A stretch of 64,000 bases of DNA from Crocinitomicaceae bacterium (GCA_016709005.1 JADJEU010000012.1:12950-76949); one strand, 5' to 3'. Shown: positions 1-8,858, counted from the stretch's first letter. The notes: generated by a model not told the origin, from the letters alone. Program-made: numbers and translations.

Positions 1-71
1 TCAAAGGTAGACTATTCAATTGGTAGAAAACTGAATCTGAGACAGCGTGAGGACTGATTTATGTCATTTAC

Positions 72-94
72 TTCACCATCCCGTGCTGCGAGGC
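72..94. repeat. 23-bp direct repeat, copy A
   Basis: This 23-bp sequence recurs exactly at 328-350. Read on the minus strand it encodes the tail ASQHGMV of the neighbouring acyl-CoA-dehydrogenase-like gene. In this copy the frame continues into a Lys codon and TAA at 69-71. It is therefore probably the original 3' end of that gene, and everything between the copies is extra DNA. Confidence 0.85.
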
Positions 95-327
95 GGAGGG
101 GCGGGGGGTGGTGTGGGGGGGGGGGGTGGGCGGGGCGGGTGAGAAGTGTTGGAACCGGTAATAAAATCAGAAAGGTATAGTGAAGAATCGTTTTCATAAA
201 GAAGAATATTTGTGGGCACAAAACTCTTCTTTAGATTCAGTCTAAACAATACCCTTAAAAAGGTATTCACCCCTTTTGAATGAAATATACCTTAAAAGTG
301 GTAGTGGATTTTTTGCAGAAAAAATTA
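95..327. other. Extra segment with extreme G tract between direct repeats
   Basis: This segment lies between two exact 23-bp repeats. Its first ~47 bases (95-141) are almost pure G on the plus strand, including a run of 12 G at 115-126 and several other G3-G6 runs, in an otherwise AT-rich region. The rest (142-327) is ordinary AT-rich sequence with an imperfect inverted pair (AAGGTATTC near 259 and ATACCTT near 288). No coding potential is supported; the Pro-rich readings are artefacts of the G tract. It could be a real insertion, a G-quadruplex-forming element or a misassembly. Confidence 0.6.
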
Positions 328-1319
328 TTCACCATCCCGTGCTGCGAGGCCATCAACACATCTTTGAAAGCGTGATGAGCTAGCGTGTTTTCATCTGCAA
401 GTGTGATTCCGGTCTTATAATAAAGATCACAGGTTGCATCAAAAAGGGAACGACTCATTAAGCGAATTCCGTTTTGCAAATTCAACGCATGATGTTCTGT
501 GAAAGGTGAATCACCTTCCGCCAGCGACCAATAACGTTGGGCTAATTGGAGCATCGACGATTGATCTGATTCCAGTTTGTAGCGAATGTTTTTAAAATCG
601 GTTTCAAAATTGCGGATCTTCTGCTGAAATTCATTTTCGAGATGATTGGTAAAACATTTTACCGTGCCAATCAAAGTTGAAATCATGCAGAATCGCGCAA
701 AAATATCAAAAGGAATTTTTGAGATTGGATAGATGTCATCGTGTTTTGGAATGCCAATGTCAAAAACAAAATTTTCAGGTACAAAAACATCTTGCACTTC
801 AAAACTGAAAGATGAAGTTGCTTTCATCGCAAACATATTCCAGCTGTCTGTAATTTTTACCTGATCGCGTGTAAAGATGATGGAATGAACTCTTCCATCT
901 TCAAATACTGCGTTAGCCGAAAAGTGTGTGGCATGCGCTGCCCCGCTGCATTTATCCCAGCTTCCGGTTAATTTGAATCCACCATCAATTGGCAAGGCTT
1001 TTCCAGTTGCATGACCGCTTCCGGCAATCACGGCTTTAGAATCTGAGAAAATTTTCTGTGCAGTTTCAGCGTCAAAAAATCGATAGAAATAACCTGCACC
1101 ACTTCCAAGATTTACATTCCATCCAATGCTGCCATGAACGGCTGATGCTGCAATAATTTGTTCCAATCCATCAGACAATGAAAGTTCAGCGCCGTTGAGA
1201 TTTTTAGGCGTGAATGATTTAAACCAATTGCGTTGGTAAATTTCGGCAAGCCATTCGTTAGAAAAAGATTTTGATTGATAGGATTCTAAATCAATCTTAA
1301 AGTTGGGAAAGGAATTCAT
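267..1319 (-). CDS. Acyl-CoA dehydrogenase-like flavoprotein, altered C-terminus
   Basis: The protein is about 350 residues and resembles the acyl-CoA dehydrogenase / flavin monooxygenase fold: an alpha-helical N-terminus, a central beta domain with a GSGHATG turn and the GGFKLTGSWDKCSGA stretch typical of the substrate/FAD-binding sheet, and a C-terminal helical bundle. The substrate cannot be told. A GTG at 1343 also opens the frame, but the ATG at 1319 gives a more natural start. The last ~20 residues come from the inserted segment. Removing 95-350 restores an ending of HGMVK-stop at 69-71, so the annotated C-terminus is probably not native. The gene stands alone on the minus strand, upstream of nothing visible in the window. 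Confidence 0.75.
   Translation of the reverse strand: MNSFPNFKIDLESYQSKSFSNEWLAEIYQRNWFKSFTPKNLNGAELSLSDGLEQIIAASAVHGSIGWNVNLGSGAGYFYRFFDAETAQKIFSDSKAVIAGSGHATGKALPIDGGFKLTGSWDKCSGAAHATHFSANAVFEDGRVHSIIFTRDQVKITDSWNMFAMKATSSFSFEVQDVFVPENFVFDIGIPKHDDIYPISKIPFDIFARFCMISTLIGTVKCFTNHLENEFQQKIRNFETDFKNIRYKLESDQSSMLQLAQRYWSLAEGDSPFTEHHALNLQNGIRLMSRSLFDATCDLYYKTGITLADENTLAHHAFKDVLMASQHGMVNNFFCKKSTTTFKVYFIQKG
328..350. repeat. 23-bp direct repeat, copy B
   Basis: This is the second exact copy of the sequence at 72-94. It lies in frame inside the acyl-CoA-dehydrogenase-like gene. Downstream of it (below 328) the reading frame runs on for about 20 residues of unrelated sequence. Confidence 0.85.
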
Positions 1320-1381
1320 GCGTGCAAGTGGTTTGTCTTGCACGCAAGGTACAAATTCCTTTGGTTTGGTTTTAATTTGAA

Positions 1382-1660
1382 TTAACCGGCAACGTAATAA
1401 TTAACATCCATCCACGAACCACCGTTGTAACATTCGATTCCGTGCTGTGATAAAAAGTGATGTGCTTGCCCGCTGCGGCCGCCTGATGCGCAGCACAATA
1501 CCAGTGGAACATTCATTTGTTTCAATTCTGCAACGCGGTCAGCAATTTCATTTAACGGAATGTTGATGGATCCTGGTGCATTGAATCCATTAAATTCTCC
1601 CGGCGTACGTACGTCAATAATTTTTGCGTTTTTTTCTTTGATGATTTTTTCGAGATTCAT
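1382..1660 (-). CDS. Rhodanese-like domain protein
   Basis: A 92-residue single-domain rhodanese. The IDVRTPGEF motif is at residues 15-23, and the active-site loop CASGGRS runs from Cys57 to Ser63, the six-residue anion-binding loop expected for sulfurtransferases. No signal peptide is visible, so it is probably cytoplasmic. The longer open frame upstream overlaps the preceding gene and is Lys/Gln-rich; the ATG at 1660 starts the domain directly and leaves a 13-bp gap to the DUF6132 gene, suggesting one transcript. The likely role is sulfane-sulfur or persulfide handling; the substrate is unknown. Confidence 0.9.
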   Translation of the reverse strand: MNLEKIIKEKNAKIIDVRTPGEFNGFNAPGSINIPLNEIADRVAELKQMNVPLVLCCASGGRSGQAHHFLSQHGIECYNGGSWMDVNYYVAG

Positions 1661-1673
1661 ACGTGTTTGTTTT

Positions 1674-1925
1674 TTAGTTTTGGTTTTCTGTTTTGGTTGA
1701 TTCTGTTTTGGCAGATTTGATTTCTTTTTTCTGAAGATAATCTTGCAAGGTGTTGAACAAAAGTCCGCCCATGACCGCACCGTAAATCATACTGTTCACC
1801 GGACTGGATGTAATTGCACAACTGCCGCTATGGCATCCTATGAAATAATAGTAGAGATAACCTCCAATGATTCCAATGCCGATTCCGATCAGCGTTAGTT
1901 TATTTTTTTTGAGTAAAGATTTCAA
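1674..1925 (-). CDS. DUF6132-type small membrane protein
   Basis: An 83-residue protein with two hydrophobic segments (about residues 10-30 and 45-62), a CHSGSC pair of cysteines between them, and a Lys/Glu/Thr-rich hydrophilic tail. It matches what I know of the DUF6132 family, short membrane proteins of Bacteroidetes often found beside rhodaneses. Here a rhodanese follows 13 bp downstream, which supports a shared role in sulfur trafficking, but no function is established. The cysteines could carry persulfide; that is inference. Confidence 0.8.
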   Translation of the reverse strand: MKSLLKKNKLTLIGIGIGIIGGYLYYYFIGCHSGSCAITSSPVNSMIYGAVMGGLLFNTLQDYLQKKEIKSAKTESTKTENQN

Positions 1926-2078
1926 TTTGCCTTAATTTGAAGACAAAGTTACGGTGACTGAAATCCATCTTCTGCGACTTTTGTTACAGAAGGGTTTTAC
2001 TCATGTGATTAAGATCACATTATAGGTTTCGATCAGAAGTGATTTGTTAGAATGATTTTTGGTTGTGTGAAAAGTGTT

Positions 2079-2170
2079 AAACACATAGAATCATAGGTTA
2101 CATAGGCACATAGTTTAGTCCTGAGTTAGTCCTACTATTTTCAATGATTCTATGTTTTTTCTATGTGTTT
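2079..2170. repeat. Imperfect inverted repeat in a 327-bp intergenic gap
   Basis: Between 1926 and 2252 I see no gene. The main feature is an inverted repeat: 2084-2094 (CATAGAATCAT) pairs perfectly with 2144-2154, and 2079-2088 (AAACACATAG) pairs with 2161-2170. Between the arms lie further CATAG words spaced 6-11 bp apart. It is a short degenerate-word intergenic repeat, not a clear terminator, since no T tract follows a compact stem. Confidence 0.6.
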
Positions 2171-2252
2171 CAAAAAAACATTGATTCATGGAGAAAATGG
2201 CCTATTACTGGTAGAGTGCAGACATCAATTTCCAATCACAGAAGCATGGATT

Positions 2253-2912
2253 TTATTTTGTTGTCAACGTCCCAGCTGGATCAGATTCTTGTCCAAACCA
2301 AACACAGGCATAGCCTTTATAGATTCCAATACCAACAGCATTCCACCCGCGATCTTCCCAGTTTTCTTTGTTGAGAATAACGTTGTTGTGACCGGGACTT
2401 TTTTTCCAGGATTGAAGGGCATATTCTGCGGTCATGACAAAAGAAGAATATTGCGGGTCAGAACTTCCACATGCAATTTCATAACCATATCCGGTATAAC
2501 TTGTCATTTCAGCAGGTTTCTCCCAAATGCATTCTGCTTGTTTATGATCTGGAGTATAACAGCAAGCACTCCAGGCTCCTTTGTCAGACCAACTGTGCGC
2601 ATTGCAGCCATCACCTAAATCTGGTTTATTCAAATATAGATCTAAACAATGTTGCTGCGCAACATAAGTGAGTGATTTTGAAAGCGGAATAGAAGCTAAA
2701 CTATTTTGTTCACGGTATTCCATGATCAATTGGTAAAGTTTTAATTCTTCAGTGGTAGCTTTAATGTTGTCTGCTCCTGTTTGTGGATTATCAGAAGTAT
2801 TAGCTGTATCTCCTGCATTGACGGTGTGAGTAGAATCGACTTGCTCTAATTCAAAAGCTGTTCCGCACGATAAAAAGGCTAATATGAGAACTGAAAAAAT
2901 TGCTCGTGTCAT
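2253..2912 (-). CDS. CAP-domain (SCP/PR1-like) lipoprotein
   Basis: A 219-residue protein with a short hydrophobic leader ending in a lipobox-like LSC (Cys16), so probably an anchored lipoprotein, then a Thr/Asn/Asp-rich linker (residues ~25-52) and a CAP domain. Family features seen are an AHSWSDKG segment near residue 107, many cysteines, GHNNVILN near residue 175, and the closing GWNAVGIGIY and VWFGQ strands. CAP proteins are extracellular and may bind lipids or ligands; a specific role is not inferable. It is the last gene of the minus-strand run, 36 bp after the YARHG protein. Confidence 0.85.
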   Translation of the reverse strand: MTRAIFSVLILAFLSCGTAFELEQVDSTHTVNAGDTANTSDNPQTGADNIKATTEELKLYQLIMEYREQNSLASIPLSKSLTYVAQQHCLDLYLNKPDLGDGCNAHSWSDKGAWSACCYTPDHKQAECIWEKPAEMTSYTGYGYEIACGSSDPQYSSFVMTAEYALQSWKKSPGHNNVILNKENWEDRGWNAVGIGIYKGYACVWFGQESDPAGTLTTK

Positions 2913-2948
2913 AAGTTGTGTTTTATATAGTACAATTCTAAAAATAAT

Positions 2949-4049
2949 TTATTCTGAAAATTTTTCGATCCAGGTTTTTTCTTGTTCAGTTAAGAGCTCA
3001 GGTAAAGCTTCATAATTTTGATTTGGAATATACCAGTTCATGCGCGTATAGTATGCCTGAAGTTCAGCGTTCTTGAAGATATAACCTCTTCGTGCAAATG
3101 GCAGATTGCGAAGAATTTTTTTAGCCATTTCATCTACAGGTTGACCAATAAACTGAGTGTCGTCAAGTTCAAAAGGTAAATCACAGTACGCAGGATTAAA
3201 ATTTTCACATCCTCCAAAGAAATTCCATGCGTAAATAGAAAGTTCATCCTTGGGTTTGAAATTGGATTGTTGGAAGATGAGTTGTCCGTTTTGTGTTATT
3301 ACTTCTAAGGCTGAAATTCCATTTTGATCAAGGCGGGAATCTAACATAGATTTTATTTTTCCCTGTCCCAAATGAACCCATGACAATTTATTGTCAAAAA
3401 AAGTTTTTGGAATGTAGTATTGTTGAAAATCACCCAAATCAAGAATGAGTGTAAAATCATCAATCTGATTATTGGCCCAGCGCGCAGCCGCAGTCAGCAC
3501 ATAGGTGAAATTATATTTTAAATCAACTGAGCCGGAAAGTTTCAATAAATAACTATGATCAATGGTAGTTATTCCTTTTTTGAAAAGTGGTTCGAAGTAG
3601 TACACATATTTGAAATCAACATTATTAATATCAGAGATGTTATTGATTTCTGAATCCGAAACAGTATTGAATTTTTGATTTTGATAATATAAACTATCAT
3701 GAACTATGGCCACATTGGTAGCAATCATCTCACCATTTACCTTGGCAGAAAAATCATAGATATAGGGATGCTTACCGTTGCGGGGTGTTCCATCTACATC
3801 ACCTGAAGGTGAAACGGCTTCAAATCCGGTGAGTACTTTTTTATCGGCTCCAGGATTGAAAAATTCATAATGCACATGAATTCTCAGATACTCTGAATTC
3901 ACCCGTTCAATCAACAGTATTTCTTTTTTGACGGATATTTTTGATTCTGTTATTGGAATAAGCTGATTGCCGTTTGCATAAAAAGCACCGTCATTGGTAA
4001 ATGCTGTTGTTGCAAGAAAGACTAGAAGGTTGATTAAAATAAATTTCAT
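2949..4049 (-). CDS. Secreted protein with C-terminal YARHG domain
   Basis: A 366-residue protein with an N-terminal signal peptide (hydrophobic residues 3-17). The body is rich in beta-strand pattern and begins NDGAFYANGNQL, reminiscent of DUF4424-like periplasmic proteins. The C-terminal ~60 residues fit the YARHG extracellular domain: LRNLPFARRGYIFKNAEL followed by a WYIPN motif. The function of YARHG is unknown; it is thought to act in the envelope. The gene sits 10 bp downstream of rlmF and 36 bp upstream of the CAP lipoprotein, so it is likely co-transcribed with both. Confidence 0.75.
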   Translation of the reverse strand: MKFILINLLVFLATTAFTNDGAFYANGNQLIPITESKISVKKEILLIERVNSEYLRIHVHYEFFNPGADKKVLTGFEAVSPSGDVDGTPRNGKHPYIYDFSAKVNGEMIATNVAIVHDSLYYQNQKFNTVSDSEINNISDINNVDFKYVYYFEPLFKKGITTIDHSYLLKLSGSVDLKYNFTYVLTAAARWANNQIDDFTLILDLGDFQQYYIPKTFFDNKLSWVHLGQGKIKSMLDSRLDQNGISALEVITQNGQLIFQQSNFKPKDELSIYAWNFFGGCENFNPAYCDLPFELDDTQFIGQPVDEMAKKILRNLPFARRGYIFKNAELQAYYTRMNWYIPNQNYEALPELLTEQEKTWIEKFSE

Positions 4050-4059
4050 AAACCTAATA

Positions 4060-5025
4060 TTATTTGAAGCGATTTTTTACCCAATTCTGTTGTTTTTCCA
4101 GACTTAAAAAAGTCCAGGCTACAACGCGACTTGTTTTGTTTCCTTGCGCCATGGGTAAGGTTTTAACTTCAACCGCTTCAACGCGCTTTAAGATAGTGTA
4201 GATCGCTTTGAGATTACTTTGTTTGGAGACCGTCGTCGAAAACCATAAACAAGATTCTGCAAATTGTTTGCTCTGAAAAATCATGTCTTTGACAAAACGT
4301 AGTTCACCGCCTTCACACCACAATTCATTATTTTGTCCGCCAAAATTTAGGATCGGTTTGCTGACTTTTATTCCTTTCAGATTTTTTACTTTTCGCAGCG
4401 ATGCTTCTTGCGATTCTTCCAAGGATGCGTGGAACGGGGGATTGCAAATAGTCAAATCAAACACTTCTTCTTTTTGAAACATGCCGTAAAAAATATTTCG
4501 CGGATTGGATTGAAAACGCAATTCAATATTTCCACGCAGCGATTTGTTGTTGGCAATAATTCTTCCGGCAGATTCCAGGGCTATTTTATCAATATCACTT
4601 GCTACAAATGACCAACCATATTCAATGGTTCCGACTATTGGAAAAATGCAACTGGCTCCTGTGCCAATATCCAATACCTTAATTTGTTTTCCAGTTGGAA
4701 CTTTGCCGTTATTTACAGATCCAAGTAATTCAGAAGCATGATGCACATAATCTGCACGGCCCGGAATTGGTGGGCACAAATAATTTTGTGGAATATCCCA
4801 ATAGTCAATTCCGTAATGCAATTTAAGTAGAGCTTTGTTCAATGCCTTAACTGCAGCCGGATCTGAAAAATCAATGGACTCATCTCCGAATTTATTTTTT
4901 GCAACAAAGGCACCAAGTTCGGATGATGCACCAATCAGCGCTTTGAAATTATATCGTTCACGGTGTTTATTCCGCGAATGAAGCTCAAGTTTTATTTCTG
5001 GATGTATTTTTTTTTCTACTGCCAT
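4060..5025 (-). CDS. rlmF: 23S rRNA (adenine1618-N6)-methyltransferase RlmF
   Basis: A 321-residue methyltransferase that should transfer a methyl group from SAM to N6 of A1618 of 23S rRNA. Seen are the family N-terminus with HSRNKHRERYNF (residues 16-27), LCPPIPGRADYVHH (83-96), SAM-binding motif I VLDIGTG (117-123) and the amino-methyltransferase motif NPPF (195-198). Length and motif order match YbiN/RlmF. The start ATG at 5025 lies 27 bp after the CoA-transferase stop, consistent with one operon. Confidence 0.93.
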   Translation of the reverse strand: MAVEKKIHPEIKLELHSRNKHRERYNFKALIGASSELGAFVAKNKFGDESIDFSDPAAVKALNKALLKLHYGIDYWDIPQNYLCPPIPGRADYVHHASELLGSVNNGKVPTGKQIKVLDIGTGASCIFPIVGTIEYGWSFVASDIDKIALESAGRIIANNKSLRGNIELRFQSNPRNIFYGMFQKEEVFDLTICNPPFHASLEESQEASLRKVKNLKGIKVSKPILNFGGQNNELWCEGGELRFVKDMIFQSKQFAESCLWFSTTVSKQSNLKAIYTILKRVEAVEVKTLPMAQGNKTSRVVAWTFLSLEKQQNWVKNRFK

Positions 5026-5052
5026 TTCATCTAAGTATAAATTGATTGGTAA

Positions 5053-6330
5053 TTAGTTACCAAATCGCATAATCATTTCTTTTGTTAGTTCTTCTCTGTG
5101 CATTGGATGAGCAATCTGAATAAGTGCTTCGGCACGTTGCTTTAAATTTTTTCCAAAGAGATTGGCAACACCAAATTCAGTCACCACATAATGCATGTGC
5201 GCACGTGTGGTTACAACTCCGGCTCCTGGTTTTAAGAACGGAACAATTTTGGAAACGCCTTTTTTGGAAACTGAATTTAATGCAATGATTGGTTTGCCTC
5301 CTTCTGAAAGAGCTGCTCCGCGCATGAAATCCATCTGACCTCCAACGCCTGAATAATGATAGGTGCCAATAGAATCAGCACAAACTTGTCCGGTTAAATC
5401 AAGTTCAATGGCAGAGTTAATTGCAACTGTTTTTGGATTTGATCGAATCACATGCGGATCATTGACATATGCAATCTCTAAAAAGCGAACGTCTGGATTA
5501 TCATCTACAAAATCGTAAAGTTTTTTTGTTCCTGCAACAAATCCTGTTACAATTTCACCGGGATGTTTTTTCTTGTAAGCATTGGTAATAATTCCTTTTT
5601 CAACCAGTGGAATAATTCCATCTGAAAACATTTCGGTGTGAATTCCCAAATCTTTGTGGTTTGTTAAACAAGATAGAACCGCATCTGGAATAGCGCCAAT
5701 TCCCATTTGCAGGCAAGAGCGGTCTTCAATTAATTCAGCGCAGAATTTTCCAATTTGAATGGATTCTTCAGTAATCTCTTTGGAATAAAAAACTTCAGGT
5801 AATGCTTCATCAACTTCAACAAGTGCATGAATGTCTTTGATGTGAATGATTCCATCACCGTGTGTGCGTGGCATTTGTTTGTTGACTTGCGCAATGATGT
5901 ATTTCGCATGTTTCACAGCAGCGCGGGCAATGTCAATTGATGTGCCCAGTGAACAATATCCATGTTTGTCTGGTGGCGAAACATGAATCAACGCGACATC
6001 AATCGGCAATATATTTCGTTCAAACAATAGATGAATCTCACTTAAAAAAACAGGAACATATTCACCCGAAGAACTATTAACGATTTCGCGCACATTATCC
6101 GAAACGAAAAGCGAGTTCATAAAAAAACTCTTTCCAAATTCAGCCGGCTCAAAAATGTCTTTTCCAAGCGTGGTGATGCTAACTAATTCTACGTTTTTAA
6201 GTTCACCTGTTCGTTTAAAAAGAGCTCTAAGTAAGTGAGCGGGTGTAGCAGCACTGCCCTGAACAAAAATCCGGTTTCCGCTTTGAATCTTGCTGATTGC
6301 TTCCTCAGCTGTTTTATAAATTGGATCCAT
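5053..6330 (-). CDS. Acetyl-CoA hydrolase/4-hydroxybutyrate CoA-transferase family protein
   Basis: A 425-residue class I CoA-transferase. The family pattern is clear: VQGSAATP near residues 23-30, HVSPPDKHGYCSLG (116-129), LQMGIGAIPDAV (207-218) and HTEMFSDG (231-238), where Glu233 is the likely catalytic glutamate that forms the glutamyl-CoA thioester. The substrate may be acetate, propionate, butyrate or 4-hydroxybutyrate; sequence alone does not decide. It starts 5 bp after the P-type ATPase stop, so they are likely co-transcribed although functionally unrelated. Confidence 0.88.
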   Translation of the reverse strand: MDPIYKTAEEAISKIQSGNRIFVQGSAATPAHLLRALFKRTGELKNVELVSITTLGKDIFEPAEFGKSFFMNSLFVSDNVREIVNSSSGEYVPVFLSEIHLLFERNILPIDVALIHVSPPDKHGYCSLGTSIDIARAAVKHAKYIIAQVNKQMPRTHGDGIIHIKDIHALVEVDEALPEVFYSKEITEESIQIGKFCAELIEDRSCLQMGIGAIPDAVLSCLTNHKDLGIHTEMFSDGIIPLVEKGIITNAYKKKHPGEIVTGFVAGTKKLYDFVDDNPDVRFLEIAYVNDPHVIRSNPKTVAINSAIELDLTGQVCADSIGTYHYSGVGGQMDFMRGAALSEGGKPIIALNSVSKKGVSKIVPFLKPGAGVVTTRAHMHYVVTEFGVANLFGKNLKQRAEALIQIAHPMHREELTKEMIMRFGN

Positions 6331-6335
6331 TGAAT

Positions 6336-8825
6336 TTAGTTTTTGGAAATTGAAATTGATGTTTCAAGTCGCCTTTTATTGCGTATAAATTTAATCAATT
6401 CCAAAATGAATAGAAGAGAGGCAGCACCGATTCCAGCAGGAATAAAATGATAGAATCCTGGATATTCAAAACTGAAGAGTTCTAATAGGGCTGGAATCGT
6501 TATGGTAAGTAATAAGATTGCTACAGCGCCCGTTAAAATGAGCATCGCTGCACGGTTTTTTTCTTTCAGAATACCAATAAAACTTCTGGTAGTTGAAAGA
6601 TTCGTCAAAATCAAAACAATGTTTCCAATGATGAGCGAAGAGAAAGCAATGGCTCTGACTTCTCCTTCTGTATGGCCTTCCCTTATTGATAATAGATAAA
6701 CTGCAATGACCATTGTCAATAATAAAATTCCCTGAAAGAGACTGCCTGAGATTTGTTTCATTCCAAAAAATTTGTGATCGGGATTTCTTGGTTTGCGTTG
6801 CATGATGCCTTTTTCTTCTTGCTCAGATTCAAAAGCAATTGAGCATACTGGATCAATAATCAATTCCATAAATACAATGTGAAGCGGCAACAACAGGAGT
6901 GGGAGTGATGGTATGAATCCAGGCATTAAAGTCAGTCCAATAATCGGAATGTGAATTGCCAGAATGTAGGACATGGCTTTTTGCAAATTGTCAAATATTT
7001 TTCTGCCTGATCGAATGGCTGAAACAATGGAAGCAAAATTATCATCCAACAAAACCAATGAAGAAGCTTCACGCGCAACGTCTGTTCCTTTATTGCCCAT
7101 TGCAACGCCAATATCTGCTGCCTTTAAAGCAGGTGCATCGTTGACGCCATCACCCGTCATGGCTACAATTTCACCGTTGAGTTTGAGTGCTTTTACAATT
7201 CTTAATTTTTGATCAGGAACCACACGTGCAAAAACATCAATTTCTTCAATGCGCGTTTTTAATTCGTCATCGCTGAGTGATTTTAGTTCTTCACCCGTCA
7301 TCACTTTTGCAGATTCTTTAAAGCCCGCCTGGATGGCAATACTTTTAGCCGTTGCCGGATAATCTCCGGTAATCATGATCACTTTAATTCCGGCTTCATA
7401 ACATTCCTGAATGGCTTTCGGAACTTCAGGTCGGATGGGGTCTTCGAGCGCAAGAAATCCTAAAAAAGTAAATTCAATATCATCCTGACGCTCTGGTAGA
7501 TTTTCTTTATTCCATTGACCGCTTGCAACGCCTAAAACACGATACCCTTTTTCTGCAAGTGCCTTAATCGTGTCGTTGTGTTTTGCAAGAATAGAAGCAT
7601 CCACTTTACAAAGTTTCAGAATAGTTTCAGGGGCACCTTTACAGCCAATGATCATTTTAGTTTCACCAACTTTTTTTACAATGCGTGTCATTGCCAAAAG
7701 TTCTTTACTTAGTGGAAATTCCTTGACAAGTTCAGTTGTTGTTTGGGCAGATTCTAGCGCGTTTATGGCTTGTTCCATGGGGTCAATAGCATCAGTTGGT
7801 GAGGCTATTTGCGCATGAAGAATGAGTGATTCAAGTTGATCTTTGTGCTGATTGAATTCTGATTTTTTAAAAATGGTTTCGCCGTTGTATAATGCAACAA
7901 CTTGCATTTTATTTTGCGTGATGGTTCCGGTTTTATCACTGCATAAAACGGTTGCAGATCCTAACGATTCAATAGCTGATGGTTTGCGTGTAAGCACCTT
8001 GTTCTTTGATAATCTCCATGCACCAAGCGCTAAAAACACCGTTAACACAACTGGGAATTCTTCAGGCAGAATAGCCATTGCTGCAGCAAGACCATTCAGA
8101 ACAGACTGGATAAAATTTCCACGTGTAAGATAAAATGCAAAGACAATTCCGACACAAATCAAAACTCCGACAATCGCAATACGTCGAATAAAAACCTTCA
8201 TCTCTTTTTGAAGTCGTGTCTGATCTTCTTCAACACTTTTCAGAGAAACGGCAATCATTCCAAGTTGCGCATGGACCCCCGTGGTTAATACTTTTGCAAA
8301 ACCTGATCCTTGTACAATTAAAGTTCCGCTGAAGATTTTGTTTTCGGTTTCGGCATCTTTTAAAACAGGCATCGACTCACCTGTTAGCATGGCTTCATCG
8401 ATCGTCAGGTTTACGCTTTCAAGTACTAGCGCATCAGCAGGAACACGATCACCTTCATTTAAAATCAGAATATCATCAGGTACTACTTCTCGTCCTGGAA
8501 TACGAATTTGATTTCCATCGCGCACAACTAATACCCGTGGTGATGAAAGTTTTTTGAGTGCATCCAGCGCTTTTTCTGTTTTGCGATGTTGCAGAAAAGT
8601 AATTGAGATAATGATGAAAATGGTCGACAAAAGAATCACACCTTCATTGTAATCGCCAAGAATAATGTAAAGTGTTCCGCATGATATCAGCAAAATGAAC
8701 ATAGGCTCTTTTACAACCTCAAATGCAATTTGCCAAAGATTCTTAGGACCTGCAGACGGAAGTTCGTTGTATCCATGCTCGCTGAGTTTTGCTTTGGCTT
8801 CGGCGCTTTTCAGACCTTGATGCAT
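6336..8825 (-). CDS. P-type cation-transporting ATPase (P2, Ca2+-ATPase-like)
   Basis: An 829-residue membrane pump. Domains in order: a short N-terminal cation-ATPase domain (EAKAKLSEHGYNELP), the first two transmembrane helices (~43-80), the actuator domain with TGES (148-151), helices 3-4 (~215-265), the phosphorylation site CSDKTGT (Asp297), the nucleotide domain, TGD and GDGVNDAPAL hinge motifs, and four or more C-terminal helices. In helix 4 the usual PEGLP of Ca2+ pumps is PEEFP (254-258), which places it in a bacterial side branch, so the ion is uncertain. It is the first gene of a minus-strand run with the CoA-transferase 5 bp downstream. Confidence 0.92.
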   Translation of the reverse strand: MHQGLKSAEAKAKLSEHGYNELPSAGPKNLWQIAFEVVKEPMFILLISCGTLYIILGDYNEGVILLSTIFIIISITFLQHRKTEKALDALKKLSSPRVLVVRDGNQIRIPGREVVPDDILILNEGDRVPADALVLESVNLTIDEAMLTGESMPVLKDAETENKIFSGTLIVQGSGFAKVLTTGVHAQLGMIAVSLKSVEEDQTRLQKEMKVFIRRIAIVGVLICVGIVFAFYLTRGNFIQSVLNGLAAAMAILPEEFPVVLTVFLALGAWRLSKNKVLTRKPSAIESLGSATVLCSDKTGTITQNKMQVVALYNGETIFKKSEFNQHKDQLESLILHAQIASPTDAIDPMEQAINALESAQTTTELVKEFPLSKELLAMTRIVKKVGETKMIIGCKGAPETILKLCKVDASILAKHNDTIKALAEKGYRVLGVASGQWNKENLPERQDDIEFTFLGFLALEDPIRPEVPKAIQECYEAGIKVIMITGDYPATAKSIAIQAGFKESAKVMTGEELKSLSDDELKTRIEEIDVFARVVPDQKLRIVKALKLNGEIVAMTGDGVNDAPALKAADIGVAMGNKGTDVAREASSLVLLDDNFASIVSAIRSGRKIFDNLQKAMSYILAIHIPIIGLTLMPGFIPSLPLLLLPLHIVFMELIIDPVCSIAFESEQEEKGIMQRKPRNPDHKFFGMKQISGSLFQGILLLTMVIAVYLLSIREGHTEGEVRAIAFSSLIIGNIVLILTNLSTTRSFIGILKEKNRAAMLILTGAVAILLLTITIPALLELFSFEYPGFYHFIPAGIGAASLLFILELIKFIRNKRRLETSISISKN

Positions 8826-8858
8826 GGTTTTTGATTTAGTTCCTCTAAGTTAGTGAAC

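Noticed and set aside
12..270. Two overlapping Pro-rich reading frames on the minus strand
   Set aside because: They arise from reading the G tract at 95-141 as Pro codons; no other part shows protein-like composition.
2144..2671. Plus-strand frames opposite the CAP-domain gene
   Set aside because: They lie antisense to a gene with a signal peptide and a recognised domain and show no family resemblance.
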